Shown here piece after piece: positions 46,101 through 54,689 of a stretch of DNA of 64,000 nucleotides. The notes under the pieces are model-generated. The model was not told the DNA's origin. It saw nothing but the letters and a program-made list of their open reading frames with translations, and ran no database searches. Position 1 is the first letter of the stretch, and every line of letters starts with the position of its first letter. The DNA is from Candidatus Cloacimonadota bacterium (GTDB lineage Bacteria > Cloacimonadota > Cloacimonadia > Cloacimonadales > TCS61): contig JASUTE010000001.1 in NCBI GenBank assembly GCA_030445745.1, forward strand, positions 186,001 through 250,000, read 5' to 3'. The position numbers and the translations under genes were made by a program.

Positions 46101-46278
46101 TTTCTAAATCAGCTGGGAATTTCCGCCGATTTTGTGATTCGAAGCGGAAAACTGCATTCCCGGTTTCATCCAGAAATTTTTTATAGCTCACATCGTTCTT
46201 TTGCAGTGGTGTTATAGTGCTTTTAAAATACCAAGAATTTGAGTGCTCGTGATATTCCTTACCAAAAAGTCTGGCCAT
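43117..46278 (-). CDS. SNF2-family ATPase/helicase with SWIM-like zinc motif
   Basis: 1053 residues. An N-terminal SWIM-like motif (C74, C77, C82, H84) and a long accessory region (100-590) precede the SNF2 core. That core has DDMGLGKTIQAI (Walker A), DEAQH (Walker B), LSGTPIENNASELWSIFDFL, LLIFSQFVQMLKVL and DRAHRIGQTKKVMVYK. This is the layout of bacterial RapA-like/SWI2-SNF2 proteins thought to remodel DNA-protein complexes or RNA polymerase. It is followed by the IMPACT gene. GAGGAGC precedes the ATG. Confidence 0.9.
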   Translation of the reverse strand: MARLFGKEYHEHSNSWYFKSTITPLQKNDVSYKKFLDETGNAVFRFESQNRRKFPADLEITYDKRQHKIIAHKCSLCDVEVCSHYLSILNYAYYNLSTDILEKNVVQTYQTKMLSYNEYWQRVVLNAIIEISDIFNRKTDKIRFHFPTYKPMLVRIISLLAANREVKEEDVPLLEKAAKQSSALSESEIEFLKLLQQQKCSFSRKGTFFTIYKKDFVQFFPIMKTLQHKLFIKETGDKLEFSEQEYHLNFQVNRYKEDEFIFKASPSEKISAVFVGKTTYIFNKNQVYNINLPFTKEVAEQIFDEGYILKKEDLVYVASVVARQLGLMKCYIDFAEDIQIPEIYHNTPIITFRLFKEGEKIIMNGLLDYGNNVLIPMSVVRFPAELVRFDQNSQITWFYIPPQIKYQIYEFLEKLPEAETNRIEENSQLLFQGEDNIAALKKTIFENALPSWNIVLSDELKQEFVYKVNLKPIIKTQSSENINWFEYQVQYKYKDITFSHDELKQFFNTKEKFLKLEDGRLLYFENKDSFYEIENLLKRSKKEKSDSYKLSIYNLPYVYQLSSIKKGIRIEGEQFLEDMFTNIINRKLPEPTEVPSVLRPVMRSYQKNGYQWLKMLEYYGLNGILADDMGLGKTIQAISVLSDLPSTSRNIVICPKTLLYNWAAEIKKFNPSLSYLIYEGNQKIRRSYLDNLNVNVLLASYSIIQNDIKKLAEIEFDYIILDEAQHIKNAAALRSKAVKKLKTRHKLVLSGTPIENNASELWSIFDFLLPGYLPPHRKFKSEFNEQDKKAQQRLSQMISPFILRRKKQDVLIELPDKQIQIAYSKLTQVQEKMYLQVLDKVKKGFQKFPGDMTYMHVLAALTKLRQICDHPYLYDKTAKTDSELSGKMELMREIILEAKESGRKLLIFSQFVQMLKVLKEMMTELDIPFEYMDGSTKHRQKRIDNFNNSNKIRAFLISLKTGGYGLNLTAADTVLITDPWWNPMGENQAIDRAHRIGQTKKVMVYKMITQGTIEEKILDLQQKKRELFENLIEQGQNVIKKMTPDQLQELFEY

Positions 46279-46340
46279 AATTGCTCCTCAAAATAAAATA
46301 ATTTGAAATATTATTACACTCTGTTTGTAGTCAAGTGTTA

Positions 46341-46382
46341 AAAAAATGGAAAAGGCGATAGTTATTTCCAACTACCGCCTTT
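46341..46382 (-). terminator. Intrinsic terminator after the small membrane protein gene
   Basis: A 12-bp stem (46351-46362 with 46371-46382, fully paired on the minus strand with one G-U), an eight-base loop and a U-rich run ending in six U. It lies about 22 bases beyond the stop of the gene at 46405. Confidence 0.75.
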
Positions 46383-46404
46383 AATTTTATTTTCAGTTTA
46401 GTGG

Positions 46405-46725
46405 TTACTCTATAGAATAAAGCTTGATATCAACACAATTTTCTGGAAGAGCCGGATAGAAATCTTCGATATAGTCGCGGATAGTGCTTTCCAGATCTTT
46501 ATTTTTTTCTATAACCTGTTTGGGAAAACCAACTGAAATATGAGCTTGTTTCCAAGTTACATTTGTATTTACCTTGGGTTTTTCTCCCACAACATTTTCT
46601 AAATATTGTGGCAGAGTTTTAGATATCTCTATTGCCGATTTAATTCTTTCGAATATCTTAAAACCGGAATAGGCTATTGTACCGAAAATAGCAAACTTGA
46701 ATATTTTTTTACAGAATTTTTTCAT
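46405..46725 (-). CDS. Small membrane-anchored protein, unknown
   Basis: 106 residues: a basic start (MKKFCKKIFK), one hydrophobic segment (about 10-25), an amphipathic stretch and a soluble tail ending in DIKLYSIE. No family is recognised. It lies between a secreted OB-fold protein gene and a terminator and is probably expressed with the former (55-base gap) or alone. Confidence 0.5.
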   Translation of the reverse strand: MKKFCKKIFKFAIFGTIAYSGFKIFERIKSAIEISKTLPQYLENVVGEKPKVNTNVTWKQAHISVGFPKQVIEKNKDLESTIRDYIEDFYPALPENCVDIKLYSIE

Positions 46726-46780
46726 TTTTCCTCCCCTTTAAGCTGAATTTTCTTGAGGGATTTTCTCTAAGAAATTAAAA

Positions 46781-47740
46781 TTATTTCATTAGAATCATTT
46801 TTTTAGTAGACGTGTACTTTCCAGCTTGCATTTTATAGAAATAAACGCCACTTGCAACGTTGCTTCCATTTTGGTTGGTACCATTCCAAATTACCTGATG
46901 TTCACCAGCAGAGAAATTACTATTTGCAAGAGTTTTAACTTTTTTACCCTGAGTATTGAAAATATCTATCTTCACATTCTGTGGTTGTTGCAGATTAAAG
47001 AAGATAGCTGTTTCTGGATTAAATGGGTTAGGATAGTTTCCTACTAAAGTAGCAGCTACAGGAACCGTTTCGGGACTGTTATCAGATTCAGTAGACATAT
47101 CTTCTGGTGTACGTGGGTTCAAGCCGTATTCATCCCAACTGTAGTCCACCATACCGATCAAAGTTCCCCAAAATTGACCAACTTCAATAACAATTGGAGG
47201 GTCTACAGAATCCAGATAGAAGAAACCGTCATCTATCTGGCAGGGAACTGTAGTTGTATCTACAACGTACCATTCACCATACTCACTGGGGGCAGAGGAA
47301 ACATAAACATCATTAAGTTGCACCAAAACACTTTCATATTCTTCGGAAGAGGAAAGTTCTTGAGTGGTTATTACGGTTGGTTCTGGAAGTGGATTACCGG
47401 TACTAAGCACCTCTACATTGGTGGCATCAACTAATTCGGTAAAACTGTAATATTCATCTACAGTAGCAGTAATTTCTATTTCATCACCAAGTTGTAAATC
47501 AGAAGTCCCTGTTGCATAGCAGTAAATTCCACTAAATTCGCCACCAGCTGGCATCGAGATAAATACATTATCATCGTAACCTTTGAAACCAACTGCAGTC
47601 ACAATACCGGTTGTAGTTACTTCCTGCCCAACATAGGGTGAATCTCCACTAGGATCTTCGGGATACTGGATGTCGTAAATAGTTACCGCACTAAGCGCAC
47701 TAAAAACAACTACTAATAAAATAATTAAAGTTCTTCTCAT
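46781..47740 (-). CDS. Secreted OB-fold protein with C-terminal sorting domain
   Basis: 319 residues from the ATG at 47740, which has GGAGGTAAAT directly ahead; an ATG 12 bases upstream would sit before the ribosome-binding site. A signal peptide (MRRTLIILLVVVFSALSA) is followed by an OB-fold-like segment (VGQEVTTTGIVTAVG, then DNVFISMPAG, DLQLGDEIEITATVDEYYS) similar to those in secreted nucleases (YhcR type), but no nuclease domain is present. The last 85 residues are a sorting/FlgD-like domain: GNYPNPFNPETAIFF, DIFNTQGKKVKTL, GVYFYKMQAG, ending in KKMILMK. Likely exported to the surface; function unknown. Confidence 0.75.
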   Translation of the reverse strand: MRRTLIILLVVVFSALSAVTIYDIQYPEDPSGDSPYVGQEVTTTGIVTAVGFKGYDDNVFISMPAGGEFSGIYCYATGTSDLQLGDEIEITATVDEYYSFTELVDATNVEVLSTGNPLPEPTVITTQELSSSEEYESVLVQLNDVYVSSAPSEYGEWYVVDTTTVPCQIDDGFFYLDSVDPPIVIEVGQFWGTLIGMVDYSWDEYGLNPRTPEDMSTESDNSPETVPVAATLVGNYPNPFNPETAIFFNLQQPQNVKIDIFNTQGKKVKTLANSNFSAGEHQVIWNGTNQNGSNVASGVYFYKMQAGKYTSTKKMILMK

Positions 47741-47915
47741 ATTTACCTCCATTTTTTCTTTAATTTTGCATTTTGCATTTTGTAAGTCAAGAACTTTTCT
47801 AAATTTTACTATTAATTTGTTAATTTTTTATAAGGATAGACAAATAACTTTATAGTTGACACCAGCTTGGAAAAATAAATTTTGAAAATCTGAGAAAACT
47901 GGAAAGGAATATATA
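47741..47915. other. Divergent intergenic region of the OB-fold protein and gltX
   Basis: Outward TTGACT (minus, plus 47785-47790) and TTGACA (plus, 47856-47861) boxes lie at promoter distances from the two start codons. A tandem GCATTTT pair (47769-47780 region) overlaps the minus-strand promoter. No gene is present. Confidence 0.4.
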
Positions 47916-49349
47916 ATGCAAAATGAAATAAGAGTCAGATTTGCCCCCAGTCCTACCGGTTATTTACATGTAGGCGGGCTTAGAACAGCTTTATACAATT
48001 TCCTCTATGCTCGCAAAACCGGTGGAAAATTTCTACTTAGAATCGAAGATACCGATCGCAATCGCTATGTGGAAGGAGCAATAGAAAATCTGATTTCTGC
48101 CTTGCAGCTATGCGGAATAGATTATGATGAGGGTCCCGAAAAAGAAGGGGAAGTGGGTCCCTATTTGCAATCAGCTAGAACCGAAATTTATCAAAAATAC
48201 ATAAAAATTTTATTGGAAAAGGACGCTGCTTATCACTGTTTTTGCAGCTCAGAAGATCTGGATAAAATGCGTCAGCAGCAAAAAGAGCAGGGACTCGATC
48301 CTCGCTACGACGGCCGCTGCCGCAAATTAAGCCAGCAAGAAGTTGAAAAGCGTATCGCTGCTGGTGAAAGCTATGTTATTCGTGAAAAAACACCTGAAAC
48401 CGGTGAAATTACTTTCTACGATATAGTGCGCGATAAAGTTACTATACCTTGGGAAACAGTAGACGATCAGATCTTGATGAAATCGGATGGTTTTCCCACC
48501 TATCACCTGGCCAATGTTATCGATGATCATCTGATGAAGATAACACATGTAATTCGTGGTGAAGAGTGGCTTTCCAGTGTTCCTAAACATCTGTTTTTAT
48601 ACCAAGCACTAAGTTGGAAACCGCCGAAGTTAGCTCACCTGCCCCTGCTTCTGAATGAAGATAAAAGTAAGCTTAGCAAGCGTCAAAACGATGTGGCAGT
48701 AGAAGATTACCTGCAAAAAGGTTACCTGCCAGAAGCTCTCATCAATTTTATTGCCCTATTAGGATGGCACCCTGCCAAAGATAAGGAAATCTACTCTTTG
48801 GAAGAGTTGAAAAAAGAGTTTTCCTTGAAAAGAATTAGTAAAGCAGGAGCAGTTTTCAATGTGGAAAAATTGGATTGGATGAACGGACAATATCTGCGAA
48901 ATTTAAGTTTAGACAGAATAGCAGAAGCTGCTAAACCTTTCTTTGCAGAAGCTGGGCTAGATACTTCCAATACGGAGAAATATAAAAAAGTGATCGATTT
49001 GGTAAGAGGCCGCGTGCATACATTGCAACAAATACCAAATGCAGCCATTGTGTTTTACCAACAGCCTCAGCTCGATGCTGCTAAACAGGAAGTGGCAGAT
49101 AAAGAAAGCTCGCAACAAGTTTATAAATTTTGGCTTGAGAAACTTCCTAATTTGGATATCGATAGCAGCAAACAGATAAATACAGCTATAAAGGAAATCA
49201 GCCAAGAAACAGGAGTGAAAGGGAAAAATTTATATATGCCGCTTAGAGTAGCACTTTACGGAGATTTTCATGGTCCAGAAATTCCTGAATTGATCCAAAT
49301 TCTGGGAAAAGATGAAACTTTAGCTAGAGTTGAAAAGTTATTGAAGTAA
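47916..49349 (+). CDS. gltX: Glutamyl-tRNA synthetase
   Basis: 477 residues. Class I signatures: FAPSPTGYLHVGGLRTAL near 8-25 (HIGH equivalent HVGG) and KLSKR in DKSKLSKRQNDV near 250. A GltX-type zinc-region CFCSSEDLDKMRQQQ and a C-terminal helical anticodon-binding domain are present. It charges tRNA-Glu. As GlnS is encoded next, it probably need not mischarge tRNA-Gln. First gene of a long operon; GGAAAGGAAT precedes the start. Confidence 0.95.
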   Translation: MQNEIRVRFAPSPTGYLHVGGLRTALYNFLYARKTGGKFLLRIEDTDRNRYVEGAIENLISALQLCGIDYDEGPEKEGEVGPYLQSARTEIYQKYIKILLEKDAAYHCFCSSEDLDKMRQQQKEQGLDPRYDGRCRKLSQQEVEKRIAAGESYVIREKTPETGEITFYDIVRDKVTIPWETVDDQILMKSDGFPTYHLANVIDDHLMKITHVIRGEEWLSSVPKHLFLYQALSWKPPKLAHLPLLLNEDKSKLSKRQNDVAVEDYLQKGYLPEALINFIALLGWHPAKDKEIYSLEELKKEFSLKRISKAGAVFNVEKLDWMNGQYLRNLSLDRIAEAAKPFFAEAGLDTSNTEKYKKVIDLVRGRVHTLQQIPNAAIVFYQQPQLDAAKQEVADKESSQQVYKFWLEKLPNLDIDSSKQINTAIKEISQETGVKGKNLYMPLRVALYGDFHGPEIPELIQILGKDETLARVEKLLK

Positions 49350-49358
49350 GAGGTAAAG

Positions 49359-51053
49359 ATGACAGAAACTAAAAATTTTATTGAACAAATAATAGACGAA
49401 GACCTGAAAACTGGTAAATATGGGGGCAGAGTGCACACTCGCTTCCCACCCGAACCAAATGGTTATCTGCACATTGGTCATGCTAAATCGATCTGCCTGA
49501 ATTTCGGATTAGCAGAAAAATACAATGGAGTATGCAATTTACGTTTCGACGATACCAATCCTATCAAAGAAGATACTTCCTATACAAAAGCTATTCAGGA
49601 AGATATTAAATGGCTGGGATACGATTGGGCAGACAGGCTCTATTATGCTTCCGATTATTTTGAACAGATGTATGAATATGCTGTACAATTAGTGCAAGCG
49701 GGCAAAGCTTATGTTTGTAGTTTAAGCGAAAAGGAGATTCGCGAATACCGTGGAACAGTTAAAGAACCCGGCAAACCCAGCCCTTACCGTAACCGCAGTG
49801 TGGAAGAAAACTTGGAACTTTTGGAAAAGATGAAAAATGGTGAATTTGAAGACGGCCAGCATACTTTACGCGCCAAAATAGATATGGCCAGTGCTAATAT
49901 GAAAATGCGCGATCCGCTTATCTATCGCATCAGAAACGCCAAGCATCATCGTACTGGCGATAAATGGCATATCTATCCTATGTATGATTTTGCCCACTGT
50001 TTGGAAGATTCTATCGAAAATATAACTCATTCTTTGTGCTCGATAGAATTCGAGAATAATCGTCCACTCTACGATTGGTTTTTAGATCAATTAAGTATTT
50101 ACCATCCACAACAAATAGAATTTGCTCGCCTGAACATGACCTATACAGTTATGAGTAAACGCAAACTTCTGAAATTGATAGAGGAAGGATATGTTTCCGG
50201 CTGGGATGATCCCAGACTTCCCACAATACGTGGTTTACGCCGCCGCGGTTATACACCAAGCTCTATTCGTGAATTTTCCAATATTATTGGTGTAGCCAAA
50301 AGTGATAGCACGGTAGATTATGCACTTCTGGAGCATGTTATTCGCAAAGAACTGAACAAAACTGCTATGCGCGTGATGGGAGTGCTGAAGCCGCTAAAAG
50401 TGATAATTGATAACTATCCTGAAGGTGAAGAGGAGTATTTGGAAGCAGTAAATAATCCAGAAGATCCTGAATATGGAACACGGCAAGTGCCTTTTTCTAA
50501 GGAATTATATATCGAACAAGATGATTTTATGGAAGATCCGCCTCCAAAATTCTATCGCCTTGCCCCTGGCTGCGAGGTAAGATTGCGCTATGCTTATTTC
50601 CTAAAATGTAACTCGGTAGAAAAAGATGAAGATGGTAAGATAACAGCTCTGCACTGTACCTACGACCCAGCTACCAAGGGCGGTTCAGCTCCAGATGGCC
50701 GCAAGGTGAAGGCTACCTTACATTGGGTTTCCGCTAAACACGCTATTGATGCTGAAGTAAGGCTGTACGACAATCTTTTCACTAAAGAAAACCCCGAAAA
50801 TTCTAAAGATGGCCGTAGTTTTGAGCATTTTATCAATGAAAATTCTCTACAAATTCTAAAAAACTGTAAATTAGAACCATCTTTACAAGAAGTGAAACCA
50901 GAAACCAGGGTTCAATTCGAAAGATTGGGCTATTTCTGTGCCGACAGGTTCGATCATAGCTCCAATAATTTGGTTTTCAATCGGATAGTGACTCTGCGTG
51001 ACACCTGGAAAAAGATACAGAAACGTCTGGCTAAGCAAAATAAGAAGAAATAA
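49359..51053 (+). CDS. glnS: Glutaminyl-tRNA synthetase
   Basis: 564 residues. [18 protein letters not shown] near 29-46 with the HIGH motif, RFDDTNP, and [10 protein letters not shown] as the KMSKS equivalent. Two C-terminal beta-barrel domains ([32 protein letters not shown]) match bacterial GlnRS. It attaches glutamine directly to tRNA-Gln. It starts 9 bases after gltX behind AGAGG. Confidence 0.96.
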   Translation: MTETKNFIEQIIDEDLKTGKYGGRVHTRFPPEPNGYLHIGHAKSICLNFGLAEKYNGVCNLRFDDTNPIKEDTSYTKAIQEDIKWLGYDWADRLYYASDYFEQMYEYAVQLVQAGKAYVCSLSEKEIREYRGTVKEPGKPSPYRNRSVEENLELLEKMKNGEFEDGQHTLRAKIDMASANMKMRDPLIYRIRNAKHHRTGDKWHIYPMYDFAHCLEDSIENITHSLCSIEFENNRPLYDWFLDQLSIYHPQQIEFARLNMTYTVMSKRKLLKLIEEGYVSGWDDPRLPTIRGLRRRGYTPSSIREFSNIIGVAKSDSTVDYALLEHVIRKELNKTAMRVMGVLKPLKVIIDNYPEGEEEYLEAVNNPEDPEYGTRQVPFSKELYIEQDDFMEDPPPKFYRLAPGCEVRLRYAYFLKCNSVEKDEDGKITALHCTYDPATKGGSAPDGRKVKATLHWVSAKHAIDAEVRLYDNLFTKENPENSKDGRSFEHFINENSLQILKNCKLEPSLQEVKPETRVQFERLGYFCADRFDHSSNNLVFNRIVTLRDTWKKIQKRLAKQNKKK

Positions 51054-51054
51054 G

Positions 51055-52167
51055 ATGTTCAGGAAGATAAAAGGGCAAGATAAGGCAATTTCGATATTGA
51101 AGCAAGCGGTTGAGGAAGACAAAATTGCTCAAGCTTATCTGTTCTATGGTCCTAAAGGAGTAGGCAAATTTACTACAGCACTCTATTTTGCTATGGCTAT
51201 AAATTGCTTTGCCGAAGATGATATGAAACCTTGCGGTAAGTGTAGTTCCTGCCAAAAATTCCTGAAATTAAGTCACCCAGATTTAACCTATGTTTTCCCA
51301 TCTCCTTTTAGGAAAGATGATATAGATACAAATGGTAATTTGAAATCGGATAAGAACGACGAAATATATAAAGAATTCCTAAAAAACAAGATTGAAACTC
51401 CCTGGAAAAATTTTTACTTTTCCAGTAATATCGAAATTCGTATACCGTTTATACGGGTTTTAATCCATCATTTAAGTCTTACCGCTAATGAAGCCAGAAA
51501 GAAAGTGGTGATAGTGGAAGATGCCGATATGATGAACACTAACACAGCCAATGCTTTTTTAAAAACCCTGGAAGAACCACCGGTTGATGCGGTGATAATT
51601 TTAACTACCAGCAAGCCCAATTCGCTTTTGCCTACGGTTTTATCTCGCTGCCAAAAAATTCCCTTCTATAGCGTACCCCGCCATCTAATAGAGCAAGAAC
51701 TTAAAGAATCACGTTTTTTGGATGATGTACAGGCCAAGATGTACGCCCGTATTAGTAACGGTAACATGGAAAAAGCTTTGCAGCTGGCAGAAGAGGGCAA
51801 CCTGGAAACGCGTACAGCTACAATTGATTTTTTGAAAATAGTGTTACAGCAGAATGACTATGAATTCCTGCAGTTCATGAGCAAATACCGTACTTCCAAA
51901 AATCAGGCTGAGCTGGCTAACCTTATTTCCTATCTAATAATTTGGCTTAGCGACATTTCCTATTTTAAATATAACCCCGAAAATATGGTGAATTTAGATT
52001 ATGATAAGTTGGTGGAACAGCTATACTTGAGCAACCAGAATGTGGATATCTATGTTCCTAAACTGATAGAATTTTTGGAAAAAATGCTGCGGAAATTGGA
52101 TGGTCATGTTAATCCACAGCTTATTATCACCGAGATCTATAATCGATTTTGTCGGACATTCCAATGA
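51055..52167 (+). CDS. holB: DNA polymerase III delta' subunit
   Basis: 370 residues from the ATG at 51055, one base after the glnS stop; the frame is open further upstream inside glnS but that part is not conserved. AAA+ clamp-loader features: GQDKAISILKQAV, Walker A FYGPKGVGKF, zinc cysteines near CGKCSSCQKF, and sensor 1 region VVIVEDADMMNTNTANAFLK followed by LEEPP and LLPTVLSRCQKI. It helps load the sliding clamp. Its stop overlaps the phoB start (ATGA). Confidence 0.92.
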   Translation: MFRKIKGQDKAISILKQAVEEDKIAQAYLFYGPKGVGKFTTALYFAMAINCFAEDDMKPCGKCSSCQKFLKLSHPDLTYVFPSPFRKDDIDTNGNLKSDKNDEIYKEFLKNKIETPWKNFYFSSNIEIRIPFIRVLIHHLSLTANEARKKVVIVEDADMMNTNTANAFLKTLEEPPVDAVIILTTSKPNSLLPTVLSRCQKIPFYSVPRHLIEQELKESRFLDDVQAKMYARISNGNMEKALQLAEEGNLETRTATIDFLKIVLQQNDYEFLQFMSKYRTSKNQAELANLISYLIIWLSDISYFKYNPENMVNLDYDKLVEQLYLSNQNVDIYVPKLIEFLEKMLRKLDGHVNPQLIITEIYNRFCRTFQ

Positions 52168-52853
52168 AAAATAAGCAAAAGATATTTATCGTAGATGATG
52201 AGCCCGATATTTTGGAATTGGTAGCAATAAATTTAGAAAAAGCCGGCTTCCTAACTTCCAAATACGAAGAAGCGCAACCGATGCTAGATTCTTTGCCAAA
52301 GGAGCTTCCCGATTTAATAATTTTGGATTTGATGCTACCAGATGCTGATGGTTTTGACGTTTGTAAGCAGTTACGAGCAAATTCCCAATATAAAGATATT
52401 CCTATAATTATGCTAACCGCCAAAAGTGAAGAGATGGATAGAGTTTTGGGACTGGAGTTTGGCGCTGACGATTATGTGGTGAAACCATTCTCACCGCGCG
52501 AGCTGGTAGCCAGGGTGAAAGCTATTTTGCGCCGGGGTACAAGCACTGCTACCGAACAATCTATCATCGAGATAGGAGATAGTTTGAGCATAGATACACA
52601 AAAATATGAAGTAAAAGTGCAAAATACCACAGTAAATCTAACTTCTACGGAATTTAAGCTGTTATATCTTTTAGCTAAGCGTCCCGGCTGGGTTTATTCT
52701 CGTAATCAGATATTAGATTACCTGTGGGGTAACGATAAAATAGTGATAGATAGAACCATAGACGTACACATAAGAAATTTGCGCGATAAGCTTGGCATAG
52801 CTGGGAAGATGATTAAAAATGTGAGAGGAGTAGGTTATAAACTGGAGCAATAA
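52164..52853 (+). CDS. phoB: PhoB-type OmpR-family response regulator
   Basis: 229 residues from the ATG at 52164, whose ATGA overlaps the holB stop; a TTG 15 bases upstream is less likely. Receiver: D11-D12, D55 (LIILDLMLPD), T/S and K in VVKPFSPREL. C-terminal winged helix: LTSTEFKLLYLLAKRPGWV, VIDRTIDVHIRNLRDKLG and GVGYKLE, the OmpR/PhoB signature. The downstream porin and pst genes and a Pho-box array identify it as the phosphate regulator. Confidence 0.9.
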   Translation: MKNKQKIFIVDDEPDILELVAINLEKAGFLTSKYEEAQPMLDSLPKELPDLIILDLMLPDADGFDVCKQLRANSQYKDIPIIMLTAKSEEMDRVLGLEFGADDYVVKPFSPRELVARVKAILRRGTSTATEQSIIEIGDSLSIDTQKYEVKVQNTTVNLTSTEFKLLYLLAKRPGWVYSRNQILDYLWGNDKIVIDRTIDVHIRNLRDKLGIAGKMIKNVRGVGYKLEQ

Positions 52854-52941
52854 TCTCCGAGCTAAACTGTTTAAACATTTTGCTTGGTTCATAATTATTT
52901 TAGTTGCGGTTTTATATGGTGTTAACTATCATAACTACAAT

Positions 52942-54165
52942 TTGAATAGCATATTGTTAACAATTGCAATAGTTTTAGTAGCTTTAGTAATTGCCTATTT
53001 TTTTGCACGTAAGATTACCGATCCCTTGCAAAATATTTTTACCAACATAAACAAGATCGCCGATAAAAAATATGCACTTAGCCCTTCAACTTTGCCTATT
53101 TTCAATGAAATAATGCGAGATCTACATGCTATTGCTGCCAGATTGGAAAGAAACCAACAGAAAATTTCCAAACATCGCCAAGGATTTTACACACTGCTGT
53201 CTTCTATCCAGGAATCTATTTGGATAATGAATACCAAAGGCATTATAACTGTTGCCAATGAAAGTTTCGAGAACTTAGTGGGTAATAGCAATCTGAAAGA
53301 TTCCTATTTTTGGAATGTTATTCGCTACAAAATTTTGTACGATTTTATCGATGATATCTTCCACGAGCCCAAAACTACCAGCAGAGAAATAACTATTGAA
53401 AATAGGTACTATATTTGCAGCGCTTCCTATACAGCCCAAACTAAAGAAACTATATTTTTGATGTATGATATTACTGAAATACGCAGCCTGGAAACAATGA
53501 AAAAAGATCTGGTACTTAATGTTTCCCATGAATTGCGTACTCCACTTACATCCATCAAAGGATTTTTGGAAACTATTGAACCCAAAGCAGCTAATCAGAA
53601 ATATATTGATGTGATAAAACGCAACACTGAACGTTTAATTCGCATTGTGCAAGATCTACTGAATCTTTCCAAGCTGGAACAAATGGGTGATTTGGAAATT
53701 GAAAAAATTAACATTGCGGAGTTTGTTGATAATTTGAAGAAAATTTTTGAACTAACTTTAAAGGAAAGTGAAAATGAATTAGTTGTTGAGTGGCCAGCAG
53801 AACTTAAATTTTTGGAAGCTGATTACTTTAAATTGGAACAAGTTTTTATTAATTTATTGGATAATGCCATAAAATATACCAAAGGTGGTAAAATAAAGAT
53901 TCGGTTTTCCCAATTAGAGCAGCATATTTTAATCGAGATAGAAGATAATGGCAGAGGAATTGCACCTGAGCATTTACCGCGTTTATTCGAAAGATTTTAC
54001 GTGGTAGATAAATCTAGAACACGCAAATTAAGTAGTACTGGTTTAGGGCTTTCCATCGTGAAGCATATAGTAAATCTGCATGCTGGTAATATTGAAGTAA
54101 AAAGTAAATTAGGAGTAGGAACGAAGTTTAGTATAACTTTACCAAAGCATTATGAAAAAAAATGA
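52942..54165 (+). CDS. phoR: PhoR-type sensor histidine kinase (true start probably upstream)
   Basis: 407 residues from TTG at 52942, the first conventional start. The same frame is open back to 52834 and encodes what looks like the real N-terminus: RAKLFKHFAWFIIILVAVLY, a first membrane helix, before the second helix LLTIAIVLVALVIAYFFA. No ATG, GTG or TTG exists there, so initiation at CTC/CTG/ATA-like codons behind GGAG (52844) or a sequence error is possible. Following domains: HAMP-like RKITDPLQNI, PAS (84-180), H196 in SHELRTPL, HATPase with N-box INLLDNAIKYT and G2 STGLGLSIVKHI. It is the PhoB partner. Confidence 0.88.
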   Translation: MNSILLTIAIVLVALVIAYFFARKITDPLQNIFTNINKIADKKYALSPSTLPIFNEIMRDLHAIAARLERNQQKISKHRQGFYTLLSSIQESIWIMNTKGIITVANESFENLVGNSNLKDSYFWNVIRYKILYDFIDDIFHEPKTTSREITIENRYYICSASYTAQTKETIFLMYDITEIRSLETMKKDLVLNVSHELRTPLTSIKGFLETIEPKAANQKYIDVIKRNTERLIRIVQDLLNLSKLEQMGDLEIEKINIAEFVDNLKKIFELTLKESENELVVEWPAELKFLEADYFKLEQVFINLLDNAIKYTKGGKIKIRFSQLEQHILIEIEDNGRGIAPEHLPRLFERFYVVDKSRTRKLSSTGLGLSIVKHIVNLHAGNIEVKSKLGVGTKFSITLPKHYEKK

Positions 54166-54655
54166 AGATATTTTTGAAAAATATAAAGGTTTAGTAGTAG
54201 ACATAGCCAATAAATATAAACATCTGGGTCTTCCTATAGAAGATCTCATCCAGGAAGGTATGTTAGGTCTTTTACAGGCTCAGCAGAAATTTAAAGAAGA
54301 AAAAGGCGCTAAGTTTTCCACCTATGCCACCTACTGGATAAAAAAATACATTTTAGCTGCTATAGAAAAAGAAAAAAAAGGCTCTTTGAACTCAATAAAA
54401 TTGGTTGATGAAACGGTAAAAGATGAAAAACAACAAGCTAAATTTGATTCTGATATAAAAGTTAGTAAATTCCTAAAATTAACCGATGATATTCCTGTAG
54501 ATGAACAAAAAGTGCTTAGAATGCTTTATGAAGAGCAATATACTTTAAAAGAGATAGCCGAAGAACTAAATATAAGCCGGGAACGTACCCGCCAACTTAA
54601 AGAAAAGGCACTAAGAAGACTAAGATCTAAAACAAAAAATCAAGAAAATTCATAG
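54152..54655 (+). CDS. Minimal sigma-70 family factor
   Basis: 167 residues. Region 2 (about 7-75) is well conserved: DLIQEGMLGLLQAQQKF and FSTYATYWIKKYI, including the aromatic DNA-melting face. A short linker (76-110, SLNSIKLVDETVKDE) replaces region 3. Region 4 (115-160) has the HTH LKEIAEELNISRERTRQLKEKALRRLR, which is closer to group 1-3 sigma factors than to ECF factors. Regions 1.1 and 1.2 are missing. It overlaps the 3' end of phoR by 14 bases, so it is co-translated with PhoBR. It presumably programs RNA polymerase during phosphate limitation; target promoters are unknown and no anti-sigma factor is adjacent. Confidence 0.88.
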   Translation: MKKNEDIFEKYKGLVVDIANKYKHLGLPIEDLIQEGMLGLLQAQQKFKEEKGAKFSTYATYWIKKYILAAIEKEKKGSLNSIKLVDETVKDEKQQAKFDSDIKVSKFLKLTDDIPVDEQKVLRMLYEEQYTLKEIAEELNISRERTRQLKEKALRRLRSKTKNQENS

Positions 54656-54689
54656 ATATTTTAAGCGCTATTTCTCTATTTTTCATATT

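Noticed and set aside
47916-51053. glnS as a second, non-discriminating gltX
   Set aside because: The 564-residue protein has the GlnRS HIGH region and two C-terminal beta barrels rather than the GluRS helical domain.
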